Below are positions 42,477-52,552 of a stretch of DNA of 64,000 nucleotides, in pieces. The position numbers and the translations under genes were made by a program. The notes under the pieces were generated by a model. That model searched no databases, had not been told where the DNA came from, and saw only the letters and a program-made list of their open reading frames with translations. Source of the DNA: Nitrosococcus wardiae (lineage in GTDB: Bacteria > Pseudomonadota > Gammaproteobacteria > Nitrosococcales > Nitrosococcaceae). The stretch covers positions 825,659 through 889,658 of the forward strand of contig NZ_CP038033.1 in assembly GCF_004421105.1 (NCBI RefSeq), given 5' to 3'. The number at the start of each line of letters is the position of its first letter. The first letter of the stretch is position 1.

Positions 42477-43595
42477 TTAAGAATAAGGCACTATTTTTTC
42501 AGGTACCAATGTTGCCGTGATTTTCTTAATGGTGATGGTTAGGTGGATTTCTTTGCCGTTACGGACTGCGGTAAGATTGATCTGTTTCCCCGCCCGAGAT
42601 AGACCAATGATGTTGTGCAATTGGTCGGCGTTATGAACCGGCTGATCATCCACGGCCACAATGATGTCACCCACCTTAAGTCCACTTTCTGCGGCTGCCG
42701 AGTTAGGGAGAACTTGAACAACCACTGCTCCTTGGCGGAGATCGATACCGAAGGCTTGAATCAGGTCAGGTGTCAGGTTCTGGACAGCAATGCCAAGTCG
42801 ACCACGGTGTACCTCGCCATACTTAAGGAGTTGTTCCATAATTTCCTGGGCCATATTACTGGGAATAGCAAAGCCAATCCCCACATTGCCGCCATCGGGA
42901 GTAAAAATAGCGGTATTGATCCCTACCAGCTCCCCTCGGAGATTGACCAACGCTCCTCCAGAATTGCCAGGGTTTATAGAAGCATCGGTTTGAATAAAGT
43001 TTTCATATCCTTCGATTCCCAGGCCGCTGCGGCCTAAGGCGCTGATAATACCCGAAGTGACCGTTTGCCCAAGACCAAAGGGATTGCCGATAGCAATCAC
43101 GAAGTCTCCTACCCGGAGAGTATCGGAATTGGCCATGGGCAAAGCGGTAAGGCCTTGAGCGGGAATTTTAATGACCGCGATATCGCTAAGGGGATCGGTA
43201 CCGACTACCTTTGCGGAAAGTTGGCGCCCGTCACGGAGGGTAACCGTAATCTCATCAGCTTTATCAATCACATGGTTATTGGTGAGGACAAGGCCTTCGT
43301 GGGCATTGATGATGACTCCGGAACCAAGACTTTGCCGGGGAATCGTTTTCGGGGAGTCGGGTAGCTTAAAGAAAAAACGGAAAAAGGGATCTTTCAATAA
43401 GGAATTTCCAGGAACAGGCGTTCGGTTGCGGGTTGCAATGTTGACCACGGAGGGGGTAGCCTTCTCAAGCATGGGCGCAAGGGAGGGGAGTTCCTCTGAA
43501 CCCTCGAACAAACTCAGAGGCAAGCCGGCGTTAACGCGTGGGCTCCAAAGGGTGGTACTCAGCAGGCCGACTATAAAGATTTTCCCGATCTTCAA
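42477..43595 (-). CDS. Periplasmic HtrA-family serine protease with a single PDZ domain
   Basis: A 372-residue protein with an N-terminal hydrophobic segment (about 5-17) and a possible cleavage site after VNA. The trypsin-like domain carries the catalytic triad His108 (LTNNHVID), Asp138 (SDIAVI) and Ser212 (NPGNSGGAL). One PDZ domain follows at about 265-350. DegP, DegQ and MucD have two, so this looks DegS-like in layout. Its role in envelope protein quality control is inferred. It is divergent from gcvT, and a MITE-like element lies just upstream of its start. Confidence 0.9.
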   Translation of the reverse strand: MKIGKIFIVGLLSTTLWSPRVNAGLPLSLFEGSEELPSLAPMLEKATPSVVNIATRNRTPVPGNSLLKDPFFRFFFKLPDSPKTIPRQSLGSGVIINAHEGLVLTNNHVIDKADEITVTLRDGRQLSAKVVGTDPLSDIAVIKIPAQGLTALPMANSDTLRVGDFVIAIGNPFGLGQTVTSGIISALGRSGLGIEGYENFIQTDASINPGNSGGALVNLRGELVGINTAIFTPDGGNVGIGFAIPSNMAQEIMEQLLKYGEVHRGRLGIAVQNLTPDLIQAFGIDLRQGAVVVQVLPNSAAAESGLKVGDIIVAVDDQPVHNADQLHNIIGLSRAGKQINLTAVRNGKEIHLTITIKKITATLVPEKIVPYS

Positions 43596-43620
43596 CGTCC
43601 TTTAACTCCTTCAATCAGTT

Positions 43621-43737
43621 AAGTATCTTAGTAAAAGTTTTGAAGTATTCCTGGGGCGATCCGGTGGTGTGGAGCTAGGGGACAGGGAACAGCACCCGCT
43701 CGCTCCTAAAACACCTCATATTTTTTCATAGGTACTT
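43621..43737 (-). mobile_element. MITE-like element, short copy
   Basis: 117 bases whose ends, read on the minus strand, match both ends of the element at 10791-11028. These include AAGTACCTATGAA at one end and CACCACCGGATCGCC plus CTTCAAAACTTTTACT at the other. About 120 internal bases of the long copy are missing, with the junction at TTCC. It lies 25 bases from the protease gene start and 160 from gcvT, so it occupies their divergent promoter region. Confidence 0.7.
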
Positions 43738-43896
43738 ACCTTGGCGTTAAATCCGCTTTTTATTGCCGCCTGCAAAACTATTTGCTGTCAGCTTTTACGC
43801 GGAGGTGATGCCATGAATAGCAGCGGTTGTGGGAAGATAGCCTTCCATCCCATTCTGGGCTGTGTCATAGTTAATATACATGAGGAGGAGCTTGTA

Positions 43897-45012
43897 ATGG
43901 GAAAACATACCGCAATATTTGAACAGCACCGCTCAGCAGGGGGCCGGTTGGTAGATTTTGCTGGTTGGGATATGCCCCTGCATTACGGTTCACAGGTGAG
44001 AGAACATCAGAGAGTGCGCCAGGGCGCTGGAATATTTGATGTTTCCCATATGGCAGTGATTGATCTTAAAGGTGAGAAAGTACGTCCTTTTTTACGCCGC
44101 TTGCTGGCCAATAATGTGGATCGCCTCACTGTCCCTGGAAAGGCTCTTTATAGTTGCATACTTAATGAGCAGGGTGGGATTCTTGATGACCTTATTGTTT
44201 ACTTTATGGCAGAGCAGGAATTCCGTATCGTATCTAATGCGGGTACCCGGGATAAAGACTTGGTCTGGATCGAAACCCATGGGGCTCCTTTTAAGGTTCA
44301 AGTGGAAGAGCGATCTGATCTGGCAATGATTGCCGTACAGGGGCCTGAAGCACGCACCAAAGTCCATGAGCAATTGCCAGAAACCTTAAGGGAAAAGGTT
44401 TCTAGTCTGAAGCGCTTTCAGGCGGTGTGGGAGAATGAACTCTTTGTTGCCCGTACGGGTTATACGGGGGAAGATGGTTATGAATTGCTGCTACCCGGAG
44501 AGAAAGCGCCAGGCTGGTGGCAGCGCCTGGTGGCCAGCGGCGTGATGCCCTGTGGCCTTGGCGCGCGGGATACCTTGAGGTTAGAAGCGGGCATGTGTCT
44601 TTATGGCACGGATATGGACGAGACGACGACCCCTCTGGAGTCGGGCCTTGGATGGACCGTGGCCTGGGAACCCACCGAGCGGGATTTTATCGGTCGTGAT
44701 GCTTTGGAAGCCCAGCAGGCTGCCGGTTGCCCCCGCCAACTCGTGGGCTTGTTGCTCCAGGGAAAGGGCCTTATGCGCAATGGACAGCGGGTAGTCACCC
44801 CCGTGGGTGAGGGGGTAGTCACCAGCGGCGGGTTTTCCCCTAGCTTAGAGCGATCCATTGCCCTTGCCCGGGTGCCTACCGAAGCTAAAGGCGCCTGTGA
44901 GGTCTATATCCGGGACCGGGCGGTGGCGGCCACTATTGTTAAGCCGCCTTTTGTTCGCCAGGGGCGTCACTGTCTCCCTCCGGAGTTGATGAGCCAAACC
45001 GAGGCCAGTTAG
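43897..45012 (+). CDS. gcvT: Glycine cleavage system aminomethyltransferase (T protein)
   Basis: A 371-residue protein that releases ammonia and forms methylene-tetrahydrofolate from the aminomethyl group held on the H protein. Typical segments are [28 protein letters not shown] and [19 protein letters not shown]. The ATG at 43897 with GAGGAGG upstream gives the family N-terminus ([16 protein letters not shown]). An in-frame ATG at 43813 with its own GGAGGTGA would add 28 residues without family similarity. gcvH and gcvP are not in the window. Its stop shares bases with the convergent argH stop. Confidence 0.95.
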   Translation: MGKHTAIFEQHRSAGGRLVDFAGWDMPLHYGSQVREHQRVRQGAGIFDVSHMAVIDLKGEKVRPFLRRLLANNVDRLTVPGKALYSCILNEQGGILDDLIVYFMAEQEFRIVSNAGTRDKDLVWIETHGAPFKVQVEERSDLAMIAVQGPEARTKVHEQLPETLREKVSSLKRFQAVWENELFVARTGYTGEDGYELLLPGEKAPGWWQRLVASGVMPCGLGARDTLRLEAGMCLYGTDMDETTTPLESGLGWTVAWEPTERDFIGRDALEAQQAAGCPRQLVGLLLQGKGLMRNGQRVVTPVGEGVVTSGGFSPSLERSIALARVPTEAKGACEVYIRDRAVAATIVKPPFVRQGRHCLPPELMSQTEAS

Positions 45013-46409
45013 GGCTGGAGGCGTAATTTCTTCCGGGCCCGTTGGATGGCAGCGCGTACTTGGGTAGGTGCGGTGCCTCCTAAATGATTTCTTGCCGCCA
45101 CCGAGCCCTCCAATGTGAGGACTGCAAAGACATCTTCCTGGATAAGAGGGGTAAAGCTTTGGAAGGTTTCTAGATTGAGTGCGGCCAGATCCTTGCCCTG
45201 TTGGATGGCATAGGCGACGGCTTTGCCTACTATCTCATGGGCATCCCGGAAGGATACACCTTTGCGTACGAGATAGTCAGCGAGATCAGTGGCAGTGGCA
45301 TAGCCTTTAGCGGCTGCTTCGCGCATTTTATCGGAATTCGTTTTTATTGCGGGAACCATATCGGCAAAAGCCCGCAGGGATCCCAGGAGAGTATCAATAG
45401 TATCGAATAGAGGCTCTTTGTCTTCCTGGTTATCTTTGTTATAAGCAAGAGGTTGGCTTTTCATCAGGGTGAGAAGACTGATGAGATGGCCATTGACGCG
45501 ACCTGTTTTCCCTCTCACTAATTCTGGAACATCAGGGTTTTTCTTCTGGGGCATAATAGACGATCCTGTACAGAACCGATCTGGAAGAGTGACAAAGTCA
45601 AACTGGGCTGAGGACCATAGCACCAATTCCTCAGCAAAACGGGACAGATGGGTCATGAGGAGGGCACCAACAGCGGTAAATTCAATGGCAAAATCCCGAT
45701 CGGAGACTGCGTCCAATGAATTCTCTGTGATAGCCTCAAAGCCCAGCAGTTCAGCCGTATAGGCGCGATCGATAGGAAAGGTGGTTCCTGCTAGAGCTGC
45801 CGCCCCTAAGGGCAAGACATTAACCCGGCGGCGGCAATCCGCAAGGCGTTCGTTATCCCTTGCCAGCATTTCGAACCAGGCCATCAAGTGATGGCCAAAG
45901 GTCACGGGTTGTGCCGTTTGTAGGTGGGTAAATCCCGGCATGATTGTTTCTGCCTCGCGCTCGGCTAAATTTAGCAAGCCTTCTTGTAGGTGCCGTAGTT
46001 GGATTGCAATAGTATCGATGGCATCACGTAGATACAAGCGGATATCCGTGGCAATCTGGTCATTTCGAGAACGGCCCGTATGGAGTTTTTTGCCGACAGG
46101 ACCAATACGTTCAGTAAGGGCGGCTTCAATATTCATGTGCACATCTTCAAGAGTGACGGACCAGGAAAATTGTCCTTTGTCGATGTCTTGGGCAATAGTT
46201 TCTAGGCCCAGGACAATGGCCTCAGACTCCTCCGCAGAGAGCACACCTACCTTAGTTAGCATGTGTGCATGGGCGATAGAACCGCGGATATCCTGCCGAT
46301 ACAGCCGGTGGTCAAAGCTGACAGAGGCGGTAAATTCTTCAACAAAGGCATCGGTGGGCTCATTGAAGCGACCGGACCAGGGTTTACTGGGGACAGCGTC
46401 GTGACTCAT
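45009..46409 (-). CDS. argH: Argininosuccinate lyase
   Basis: A 466-residue enzyme of the fumarase/aspartase superfamily splitting argininosuccinate into arginine and fumarate, the last step of arginine synthesis. The signature [12 protein letters not shown] is at about 285-296, the [12 protein letters not shown] helix near 110-121 and the catalytic His segment [18 protein letters not shown] near 155-172 are present. Length is typical. It runs towards gcvT with interlocked stops and away from hemC. Confidence 0.97.
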   Translation of the reverse strand: MSHDAVPSKPWSGRFNEPTDAFVEEFTASVSFDHRLYRQDIRGSIAHAHMLTKVGVLSAEESEAIVLGLETIAQDIDKGQFSWSVTLEDVHMNIEAALTERIGPVGKKLHTGRSRNDQIATDIRLYLRDAIDTIAIQLRHLQEGLLNLAEREAETIMPGFTHLQTAQPVTFGHHLMAWFEMLARDNERLADCRRRVNVLPLGAAALAGTTFPIDRAYTAELLGFEAITENSLDAVSDRDFAIEFTAVGALLMTHLSRFAEELVLWSSAQFDFVTLPDRFCTGSSIMPQKKNPDVPELVRGKTGRVNGHLISLLTLMKSQPLAYNKDNQEDKEPLFDTIDTLLGSLRAFADMVPAIKTNSDKMREAAAKGYATATDLADYLVRKGVSFRDAHEIVGKAVAYAIQQGKDLAALNLETFQSFTPLIQEDVFAVLTLEGSVAARNHLGGTAPTQVRAAIQRARKKLRLQP

Positions 46410-46612
46410 ATTAAAATAGCGTTCTCCGCGTGTTGGAAGTGGAAAAGTTTTTAGTATAGGGGTATCTTGCGGTAATTTTACGCCAAATATCCGTCTTTTG
46501 GTGCTGCATTCGGATAAGGTCTGTATTCAAGCTTTGCAATTCTATACCCGGTCCCATTTCCTCTTTAAAACAGCTTTAGTCTATTAAATCGATATAAAAT
46601 GGTGTTTTTATT

Positions 46613-47545
46613 ATGAATGCAAAGACTTGTCTTCGTATTGCCACACGTAAGAGTCTCCTTGCTTTGTGGCAAGCTGAATATGTTGCTGATACATTGCGTC
46701 ATCACCACCCTGGCTTGAATGTAGAATTGGTTCGTATGAGTACCCAGGGCGATAAAATCTTAGACACTCCCCTGGCCAAGGTAGGCGGTAAGGGTTTGTT
46801 TGTTAAAGAACTGGAACAGGGTCTGCTTAGTGGGGAGGCCGATATTGCCGTTCACTCTATGAAAGATGTACCCGTGGTTTTGCCGGAAGGTCTCCATATT
46901 GCGGTAATTTGCCAGCGGGAGGATCCTAGGGATGCTTTTGTCTCCAACCACTGGCAGCAATTGGATAGTCTTCCGGAAGGCGCGCGTGTGGGAACTTCGA
47001 GCCTACGTCGACAAAGCCAGGTGCGTGAGCGTCGCCCAGACTTCCATGTTTTGGACTTGCGCGGTAATGTTAATACCCGCTTAGCCAAATTAGACAACAA
47101 TGAATTTGACGGCATTGTTTTGGCGGCTGCGGGTTTAAAACGTTTAGGGTTGACAGAGCGAATAACAGAACTGCTGGCCCCTGAAATCAGCCTTCCTGCT
47201 ATCGGTCAAGGGGCTATTGGCATTGAGTGCCGAAAAGACGATGCCGCTACGGAGGAGCTACTAAAAGTGCTTGAACATACCCCAACACGGACCACAATTC
47301 GCGCTGAACGGGCGTTGAATGAGCGACTTGCTGGAGGTTGCCAAGTTCCCATTGCTGCCTATGCTGAGCTTGATGGTGAGCGGCTGCGGTTACGTGCCCT
47401 GGTGGGACAACCGGATGGGAAGAAAGTCATTCGAGGTGAAATGTGGGGAACGCCTGAGGAAGCAGAGGTATTAGGCGTATCGTTGGGTGAGGATTTACTT
47501 CGCCGAGGGGCGGATAAAATTCTGGCGGAGGTCTACGGTGATTGA
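46613..47545 (+). CDS. hemC: Porphobilinogen deaminase (hydroxymethylbilane synthase)
   Basis: A 310-residue enzyme polymerising four porphobilinogens. The dipyrromethane cofactor Cys is in [15 protein letters not shown] (Cys243), and the substrate-binding arginines lie in [16 protein letters not shown] and [10 protein letters not shown]. It starts the hemCDXY cluster. The ATG at 46613 lies in an AT-rich leader without a strong ribosome site. Tetrapyrroles are in demand in a cytochrome-rich organism (inference). Confidence 0.97.
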   Translation: MNAKTCLRIATRKSLLALWQAEYVADTLRHHHPGLNVELVRMSTQGDKILDTPLAKVGGKGLFVKELEQGLLSGEADIAVHSMKDVPVVLPEGLHIAVICQREDPRDAFVSNHWQQLDSLPEGARVGTSSLRRQSQVRERRPDFHVLDLRGNVNTRLAKLDNNEFDGIVLAAAGLKRLGLTERITELLAPEISLPAIGQGAIGIECRKDDAATEELLKVLEHTPTRTTIRAERALNERLAGGCQVPIAAYAELDGERLRLRALVGQPDGKKVIRGEMWGTPEEAEVLGVSLGEDLLRRGADKILAEVYGD

Positions 47546-48335
47546 ACGGGATACTTCCCCACAGCGACGGCTTGCGGATCAGTGGATACTGGTTACCCGT
47601 CCTGCAGAGCAAGCTGAAAGGTTATCTCAATTAATCGAAGCTGAAGGAGGGCAGGTTTTGCGCTTCCCTACAGTGGAAATTGGCGATCCCAAGGAGCCTT
47701 CTGCTGTAGAGGAGATTATTCGCCGCTTAGATAGGTTTCATTGGGCTGTATTCGTAAGTGCTAATGCAGTAAAGCGGGGATTGCCGTGGGTGCTTTCCCG
47801 GCGCGAAATGCCCGCAGATCTTAAAATCGCAGTGGTGGGGCAGGCCACTGCCCAGGCTTTGGCCGACTTCGGGCTGCATCCCCACCTTTGCCCTACCTCC
47901 GGATATAACAGCGAGGCGTTGCTTGCTATGGATGAATTGCAGCATATGAGCGGGAGCCGGGTAGTCATTTTCCGCGGCAGTGGAGGACGAGAACTTTTGG
48001 CAGGGACGTTAGCTAAGCGTGGTGCCCAAATTGAGTATGCTGAAGTGTACCGCCGTTGTTTGCCCCCTCCATCGGTGGCGGCCAAACTGCGCCAGACCCT
48101 GGCATCTCGTCCTGTAGATGTGGTGATTACCACCAGTAAGGCTGTTTTGGAAAATCTCTGTTATCTGGTCGGGGAACCTCTGTTAGAAAAACTTCGTCTG
48201 ATCCCCCTTGTAGTCATCGGCTCGCGGCAAGCGCAGCAAGCAAAAGAGCTTGGATTTACTCAAATATGGGTGGCACAGGAGCCTAGCGATACCGCTCTTG
48301 TCCAAGCCATTATTGAACATGAGGATAAATTATGA
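47538..48335 (+). CDS. hemD: Uroporphyrinogen-III synthase
   Basis: A 265-residue enzyme (from the GTG at 47538) that closes hydroxymethylbilane with ring D inversion. It has the poorly conserved family pattern: [23 protein letters not shown] near the start and [15 protein letters not shown] plus [16 protein letters not shown] later. GTG is chosen because GGAGG sits seven bases upstream and the start overlaps the hemC end by eight bases; an open extension to 47487 has no family match. The end overlaps hemX (ATGA). Confidence 0.92.
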   Translation: MIERDTSPQRRLADQWILVTRPAEQAERLSQLIEAEGGQVLRFPTVEIGDPKEPSAVEEIIRRLDRFHWAVFVSANAVKRGLPWVLSRREMPADLKIAVVGQATAQALADFGLHPHLCPTSGYNSEALLAMDELQHMSGSRVVIFRGSGGRELLAGTLAKRGAQIEYAEVYRRCLPPPSVAAKLRQTLASRPVDVVITTSKAVLENLCYLVGEPLLEKLRLIPLVVIGSRQAQQAKELGFTQIWVAQEPSDTALVQAIIEHEDKL

Positions 48336-49948
48336 GTGATAAAGGAGAAAACTTGCCAGGACGTCGACGCGCGAAAGGAGCACACCGCAGCAAAAGGAAG
48401 CAAAAGGAGGCCGCCTCATCAGTAGAAACAACATTCAATGAAGTTAATACAGAGGTGACGGAGGAAGCCAACGCAAAAGCCCAGGAAGCGGAGAAACCAG
48501 ACGCTAAGACCACTGTATCCAAAGCAGAATCCACGACGGAAAGTCCCGAGGAGAAGGAAGCTTCTTTTTCAGAAATAGACCATAATCAGCCGGCTTTTGA
48601 AGCGCCAGGAGGAACTATGAGTAACTCCCCTGACCAACCTTCGCCAGAAGCGGTATCTAAAAAACCAGAGGAAATGGGGCAGGAAGCAAAAACGCTAGAA
48701 TCAGAACAGCCAGCCTCCGAGGGAGTTGCTGCAATGTCCCAAGCAGAGCCAGCAGCGGAAGCTTCCCCAGCCGAGGGTGGGGGTAGCAAGCCGGTATCTG
48801 AACCGCCCAAAGAGGAAGTTCCTCCGGCACGTGGTCGAGGCAAATACATGGTAGGGTTTATGATTCTGGCCATTGCCCTCATTTTAGTCGCTGTGGGGGA
48901 TGCCTACTACGCGCGCTCCTTGGCTGAGAAGGAACGGGAGGCACGGGAGGCCCTCTCTAAGAAATTGGCTGCACAATTAGATACCCAAGTAGATTCCCGC
49001 GTAGCCTCCCAAGTAGATGAACGGCTTGCGGGTAGAGAAGAACCCCTCCAACAAGAGGTTACCTCCTTGAAGGGGGAGGTGGAGGGGAATGCCGACGAGC
49101 TTGAGATAATTCAGAAGGAAATGGCCGCCTTGGAATCCGCTCTGCGTATTCTCCGTTCGGAAATAGAACAGGGCCCGCAACCTGGGAATTGGGATATTGC
49201 CGAGGCGGCCTACCTCATGCGTATTGCCAATGAACGGTTGCAATTGGAACGGGATGTGAGCACTGCGCTGGTGGCTTTGCAGACGGCTGATCAGATTCTT
49301 CGTGAGATAGCCGATCCAGCGTTAACGCCGGTGCGAGCTAAATTAGCGGAAGAAATCAGTTCCCTGAAAGCGGTGCCTGTTCCTGATATTGATGGCATGG
49401 CTCTATCTCTTACTAGCCTCATTGATCGGGTAAAAGAATTAGAACTCAAAGAAACAGTGATAGAAGAGCCAACACCGACTCCAAAGGTGGAAGAGCAGGC
49501 CCCTGAGCAGCCTCCGGAATCAGAGGGAAATACTTATATTGAAAAGGCTAAGGAATTTTTGCAGGTTATCTGGAGCGATCTTAAGCATTTGGTCGTAGTC
49601 AGGCGCCGGGGTGAAGGGGAAGGCGGTGGCGGTATTCCCATATTGCCGCCGGAAGAGCGCTACTTTCTCTACCAAAATCTGCGGCTTGAATTAGAATCAG
49701 CCCGACTGAGCCTATTACAAAAAAACGAGGACAGTTTTCGGCAAAGTCTCCAGCTAGCTCAAAGCTGGTTGCAGACCTATTTCCAAGGCCCTGAGGCTAA
49801 AGTCATGGAGGACGCTCTCGTTGAACTAGAGCAGACGGCAATTAAACCCACATTGCCGGATATTTCTGGAGCATTAAAAGCTTTGGAGCGGGTGCGGGAG
49901 CATATAGGGCCGCAAGCTGCCAGAGGTAGCGAAGGAGGTGAGGCATGA
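48332..49948 (+). CDS. hemX: HemX family membrane protein
   Basis: A 538-residue protein. The first ~165 residues are low-complexity, rich in Glu, Ala, Lys and Ser; a single membrane helix (VGFMILAIALILVAVGDAYY, about 173-192) is followed by a coiled-coil-prone region (EKEREAREALSKKLAAQLD) and the HemX core with WDIAEAAYLMRIANERLQLERD. Despite the old label uroporphyrin-III methyltransferase, no methyltransferase motif is visible. The family's role in the haem operon is uncertain. Start and stop overlap hemD and hemY by four bases each. Confidence 0.88.
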   Translation: MSDKGENLPGRRRAKGAHRSKRKQKEAASSVETTFNEVNTEVTEEANAKAQEAEKPDAKTTVSKAESTTESPEEKEASFSEIDHNQPAFEAPGGTMSNSPDQPSPEAVSKKPEEMGQEAKTLESEQPASEGVAAMSQAEPAAEASPAEGGGSKPVSEPPKEEVPPARGRGKYMVGFMILAIALILVAVGDAYYARSLAEKEREAREALSKKLAAQLDTQVDSRVASQVDERLAGREEPLQQEVTSLKGEVEGNADELEIIQKEMAALESALRILRSEIEQGPQPGNWDIAEAAYLMRIANERLQLERDVSTALVALQTADQILREIADPALTPVRAKLAEEISSLKAVPVPDIDGMALSLTSLIDRVKELELKETVIEEPTPTPKVEEQAPEQPPESEGNTYIEKAKEFLQVIWSDLKHLVVVRRRGEGEGGGGIPILPPEERYFLYQNLRLELESARLSLLQKNEDSFRQSLQLAQSWLQTYFQGPEAKVMEDALVELEQTAIKPTLPDISGALKALERVREHIGPQAARGSEGGEA

Positions 49949-51228
49949 AAGCAGTAATTTTTGGCCTGATTGTTCTGATTCTCGCGGTAGGCTTGGAACT
50001 GCTCACCCATGATGATTCCGGTTATCTCGTTATCGGATATGGCCAATGGATGGTGGAAACCACACTGACTCTGGCAGTGCTTGTGGCCGGGTTAGCCTTT
50101 ATCGGAGGATACCTAGCTCTGCGCTTCGTTTCGGGCATGTGGCAAACTCCCCAGCGGTTAGGACAGACACGGCAACAGCGGCGGACCTCGCGCGCAAGCA
50201 AAATGTTGATTGAAGGTTTAATTGATGTAGAGGAAGGGAATTGGGATCGGGCAGAACGTGCCTTAATTAAGGATATCGCGTATAGCAATACTCCCTTACT
50301 CAATTATATTGCCGCTGCTCGCGCTGCCCAAAATCAAGGTGCATATGAGCGGCGAGACCATTATTTAGATTTGGCTCGAGAGACTACGCCTGCCGCTAAT
50401 TTTGCCGTCGAGCTTGCTCAGGCGGAATTACAGATTAGCAGTGGGCAGTTTGATCAGGCATTGGCTACTCTAAGGCATCTGCGGGCCTTAGATCCAAGGC
50501 ATCCCCAACCACTTAAGTTGCTAAAGTCCCTTTACTCCCAACACCGAGATTGGGGCCAATTGCTCGACTTGCTACCTGAATTACGCAAACGGCGCTTGGT
50601 AAATAAGGAGGAGGCGCAGTCGTTAGAAGTGATGGCCCATGTGGAGCTTTTGCAAGAGGCTGCTCGCAGTGAAAGCGATGCTTATTTGATCGAGGAATGG
50701 AAAGCGATTCCCAACCGCCTGCGAAGACATCCCCGAATCGTAGCTACCTATGTTTATGCTCTTCTTGAGCGCAATGAGCTAGATCTAGCAGAACAGCTTC
50801 TCCAGGAGACCTTGAAAAGGAATTGGAGCGACGAATTGATTTATCTTTATGGGTTGGTTCGCTCATCGGATCTGGTGGCACAGCTTACGCGGGCAGAGGC
50901 TTGGCTCTCTCAGCAAGGAAATAATCCTTGGTTATTGCTCACTTTGGGACGGATAGCGCAATATAATAGTTTATGGGGCAAGGCTCGGCAATATCTAGAA
51001 ACGAGTATTGCTTATGCTCCCAGACCAGAAGCTTATCGCGAACTAGGGAAAGTGCTTGAGGAGATAGGCGATTCGGAGGCAGCGCTTGAATGTTATAGTA
51101 AAGGATTGTCTATGACTACCGGTGGCGTAATGGAGGAAAGTGGTAAATTCCATTTGCCGGAAACGGCACGGGAGGTTTCCCTGCCAATCAGGGAGCCTAC
51201 TCCTCAACTGACGGGACCTGTTAGCTAG
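49945..51228 (+). CDS. hemY: HemY family TPR membrane protein
   Basis: A 427-residue protein with two N-terminal membrane helices (VIFGLIVLILAVGLELL, and TLTLAVLVAGLAFIGGYLAL) followed by TPR-like helical pairs (for example NWDRAERALIKDIAYSNTPLLNYIAAARAAQ and FDQALATLRHLRALDPRHPQPLKLL). It is the proteobacterial HemY of hemCDXY operons, not the protoporphyrinogen oxidase of the same name. A role in organising haem synthesis at the membrane is proposed for the family. It overlaps hemX by four bases and ends the operon. Confidence 0.9.
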   Translation: MKAVIFGLIVLILAVGLELLTHDDSGYLVIGYGQWMVETTLTLAVLVAGLAFIGGYLALRFVSGMWQTPQRLGQTRQQRRTSRASKMLIEGLIDVEEGNWDRAERALIKDIAYSNTPLLNYIAAARAAQNQGAYERRDHYLDLARETTPAANFAVELAQAELQISSGQFDQALATLRHLRALDPRHPQPLKLLKSLYSQHRDWGQLLDLLPELRKRRLVNKEEAQSLEVMAHVELLQEAARSESDAYLIEEWKAIPNRLRRHPRIVATYVYALLERNELDLAEQLLQETLKRNWSDELIYLYGLVRSSDLVAQLTRAEAWLSQQGNNPWLLLTLGRIAQYNSLWGKARQYLETSIAYAPRPEAYRELGKVLEEIGDSEAALECYSKGLSMTTGGVMEESGKFHLPETAREVSLPIREPTPQLTGPVS

Positions 51229-51305
51229 TAGCGTTTAGGCAAGCTTTCTTTTAATTTTAAGCCCTCTTGGCGGTGTTATGGATAAGGAGCCACTAAGGCA
51301 CCCAA

Positions 51306-51338
51306 ACCCTCCATCATTGCCTATGGATGGTGGAGGGT
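51306..51338. terminator. Hairpin between convergent hemY and minE
   Basis: ACCCTCCATCA (51306-51316) pairs with TGGTGGAGGGT (51328-51338) with one G-U pair; a further ACCCTCCAT copy follows at 51342. It lies between convergent genes but lacks a U-run. Confidence 0.45.
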
Positions 51339-51411
51339 CATACCCTCCATGAAAGGTAAGGCTTTCCACTACATAGCTAAATAAATAGCTACTTGAACCC
51401 CTACCAAAGAG

Positions 51412-51699
51412 TTATTGCTTAGAAGAGCAATGAGTCTCAGGTAAATGAGGCGTATCGGGCAAGTGGATATTCAAAGCGAGAACATCCATATCGCCTTCTT
51501 GTTCCATTTGGATTTTGACCTGGTCTTCATCGACCGCTACATATTTACGAATAACCTCAATAATATCTTGCCGTAGCCTGGGCAAGTAAGACGGGCCATA
51601 TCGATCTATTCGTTCATGAGCAATCACAATCTGCAATCGTTCTTTGGCAGTGCGAGCAGAATTTCCCCGTGTTGTTCGAAAGTAGTCGAGCCAACTCAT
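51412..51699 (-). CDS. minE: Cell division topological specificity factor MinE
   Basis: A 95-residue protein that stimulates MinD ATP hydrolysis and drives the pole-to-pole Min wave. Features are an N-terminal amphipathic membrane/MinD-binding part (SWLDYFRTTRGNSARTAKERLQIVIAHER) and the C-terminal dimer domain (YLPRLRQDIIEVIRKYVAVDEDQVKIQMEQEGDMDVLALNIHLP). It is 6 bases after minD on the minus strand, the end of a minCDE operon. Confidence 0.96.
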   Translation of the reverse strand: MSWLDYFRTTRGNSARTAKERLQIVIAHERIDRYGPSYLPRLRQDIIEVIRKYVAVDEDQVKIQMEQEGDMDVLALNIHLPDTPHLPETHCSSKQ

Positions 51700-51705
51700 T
51701 TTTTT

Positions 51706-52515
51706 TTACCCAAAAAGCCGTTTAAAGAAGGGCTTGCGCTGGATATGGATGAACCGATGGGGAACATCCTCACCCAAAAAGCGACAGACCACATCCCAAT
51801 AGGCCTGGCCGGCATCCGTGGCTTCATCCATGATAATAGGTATTCCCGCGTTAGAGGCTTGCAGAACCTCTTTGGATTCGGGAATGACACCTAGCATGGG
51901 AATAGCAAGGATATCGAGTATATCATCGACACTCAACATGTCGCCCTGTTTGACCTGCTCGGGGCTATAGCGACTGATGATTAAATGCTCTTTCACTGGC
52001 TCTTGGCCTTGTTCGGCCCGTTGGGATTGGCTTTGCAGGATACCAAGAATCCGGTCAGAATCGCGGACCGCTGAAATTTCAGGATTAGTGACCACCAAAG
52101 CCTCGTCTGCGAAGTAGAGCGCCATGAGCGCGCCATGTTCGATACCAGCTGGTGAGTCACAAACGATATAATCAAAATCAAGCTCCCGTAGCTCGTCTAA
52201 AATCCGCGTGACCCCCTCCCGGGTCAGGGCATCTTTGTTACGGGTTTGGGAGGCAGGGAGTATATACAGATCTTCAACGTGCTTATCCTTGATAAGGGCT
52301 TGGTTGAGCCGCGCCTCCTGGTTAATGACATTGACGAGATCATAGACTACGCGTCGCTCACATCCCATAATAAGGTCAAGGTTGCGTAGACCTACATCGA
52401 AATCCACCACTACGGTCTTATAGCCTTGCATGGCGAGGCCCGTGGAAAATGAGGCACTCGTCGTTGTCTTGCCCACGCCACCCTTGCCAGATGTGACGAC
52501 AATTATCTTGGTCAC
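51706..52515 (-). CDS. minD: Septum site-determining ATPase MinD
   Basis: A 269-residue Walker-type ATPase. The deviant Walker A motif GKGGVGKTTTSASF is at about 10-23, VDFDVGLRNLDLIMGCERR near 38-56, and DSPAGIEHGAL follows. The C-terminal basic amphipathic stretch FIHIQRKPFFKRLFG is the membrane-targeting helix. In its ATP form it recruits MinC to block FtsZ at the poles. It sits between minC and minE. Confidence 0.98.
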   Translation of the reverse strand: MTKIIVVTSGKGGVGKTTTSASFSTGLAMQGYKTVVVDFDVGLRNLDLIMGCERRVVYDLVNVINQEARLNQALIKDKHVEDLYILPASQTRNKDALTREGVTRILDELRELDFDYIVCDSPAGIEHGALMALYFADEALVVTNPEISAVRDSDRILGILQSQSQRAEQGQEPVKEHLIISRYSPEQVKQGDMLSVDDILDILAIPMLGVIPESKEVLQASNAGIPIIMDEATDAGQAYWDVVCRFLGEDVPHRFIHIQRKPFFKRLFG

Positions 52516-52552
52516 CTTCGATCCTCCCTAGCCTGTGGATCCGCGTTTTTCA

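Noticed and set aside
43738-43896. Glycine riboswitch upstream of gcvT
   Set aside because: No glycine aptamer-like conserved core was seen, only the MITE edge and two ribosome sites.
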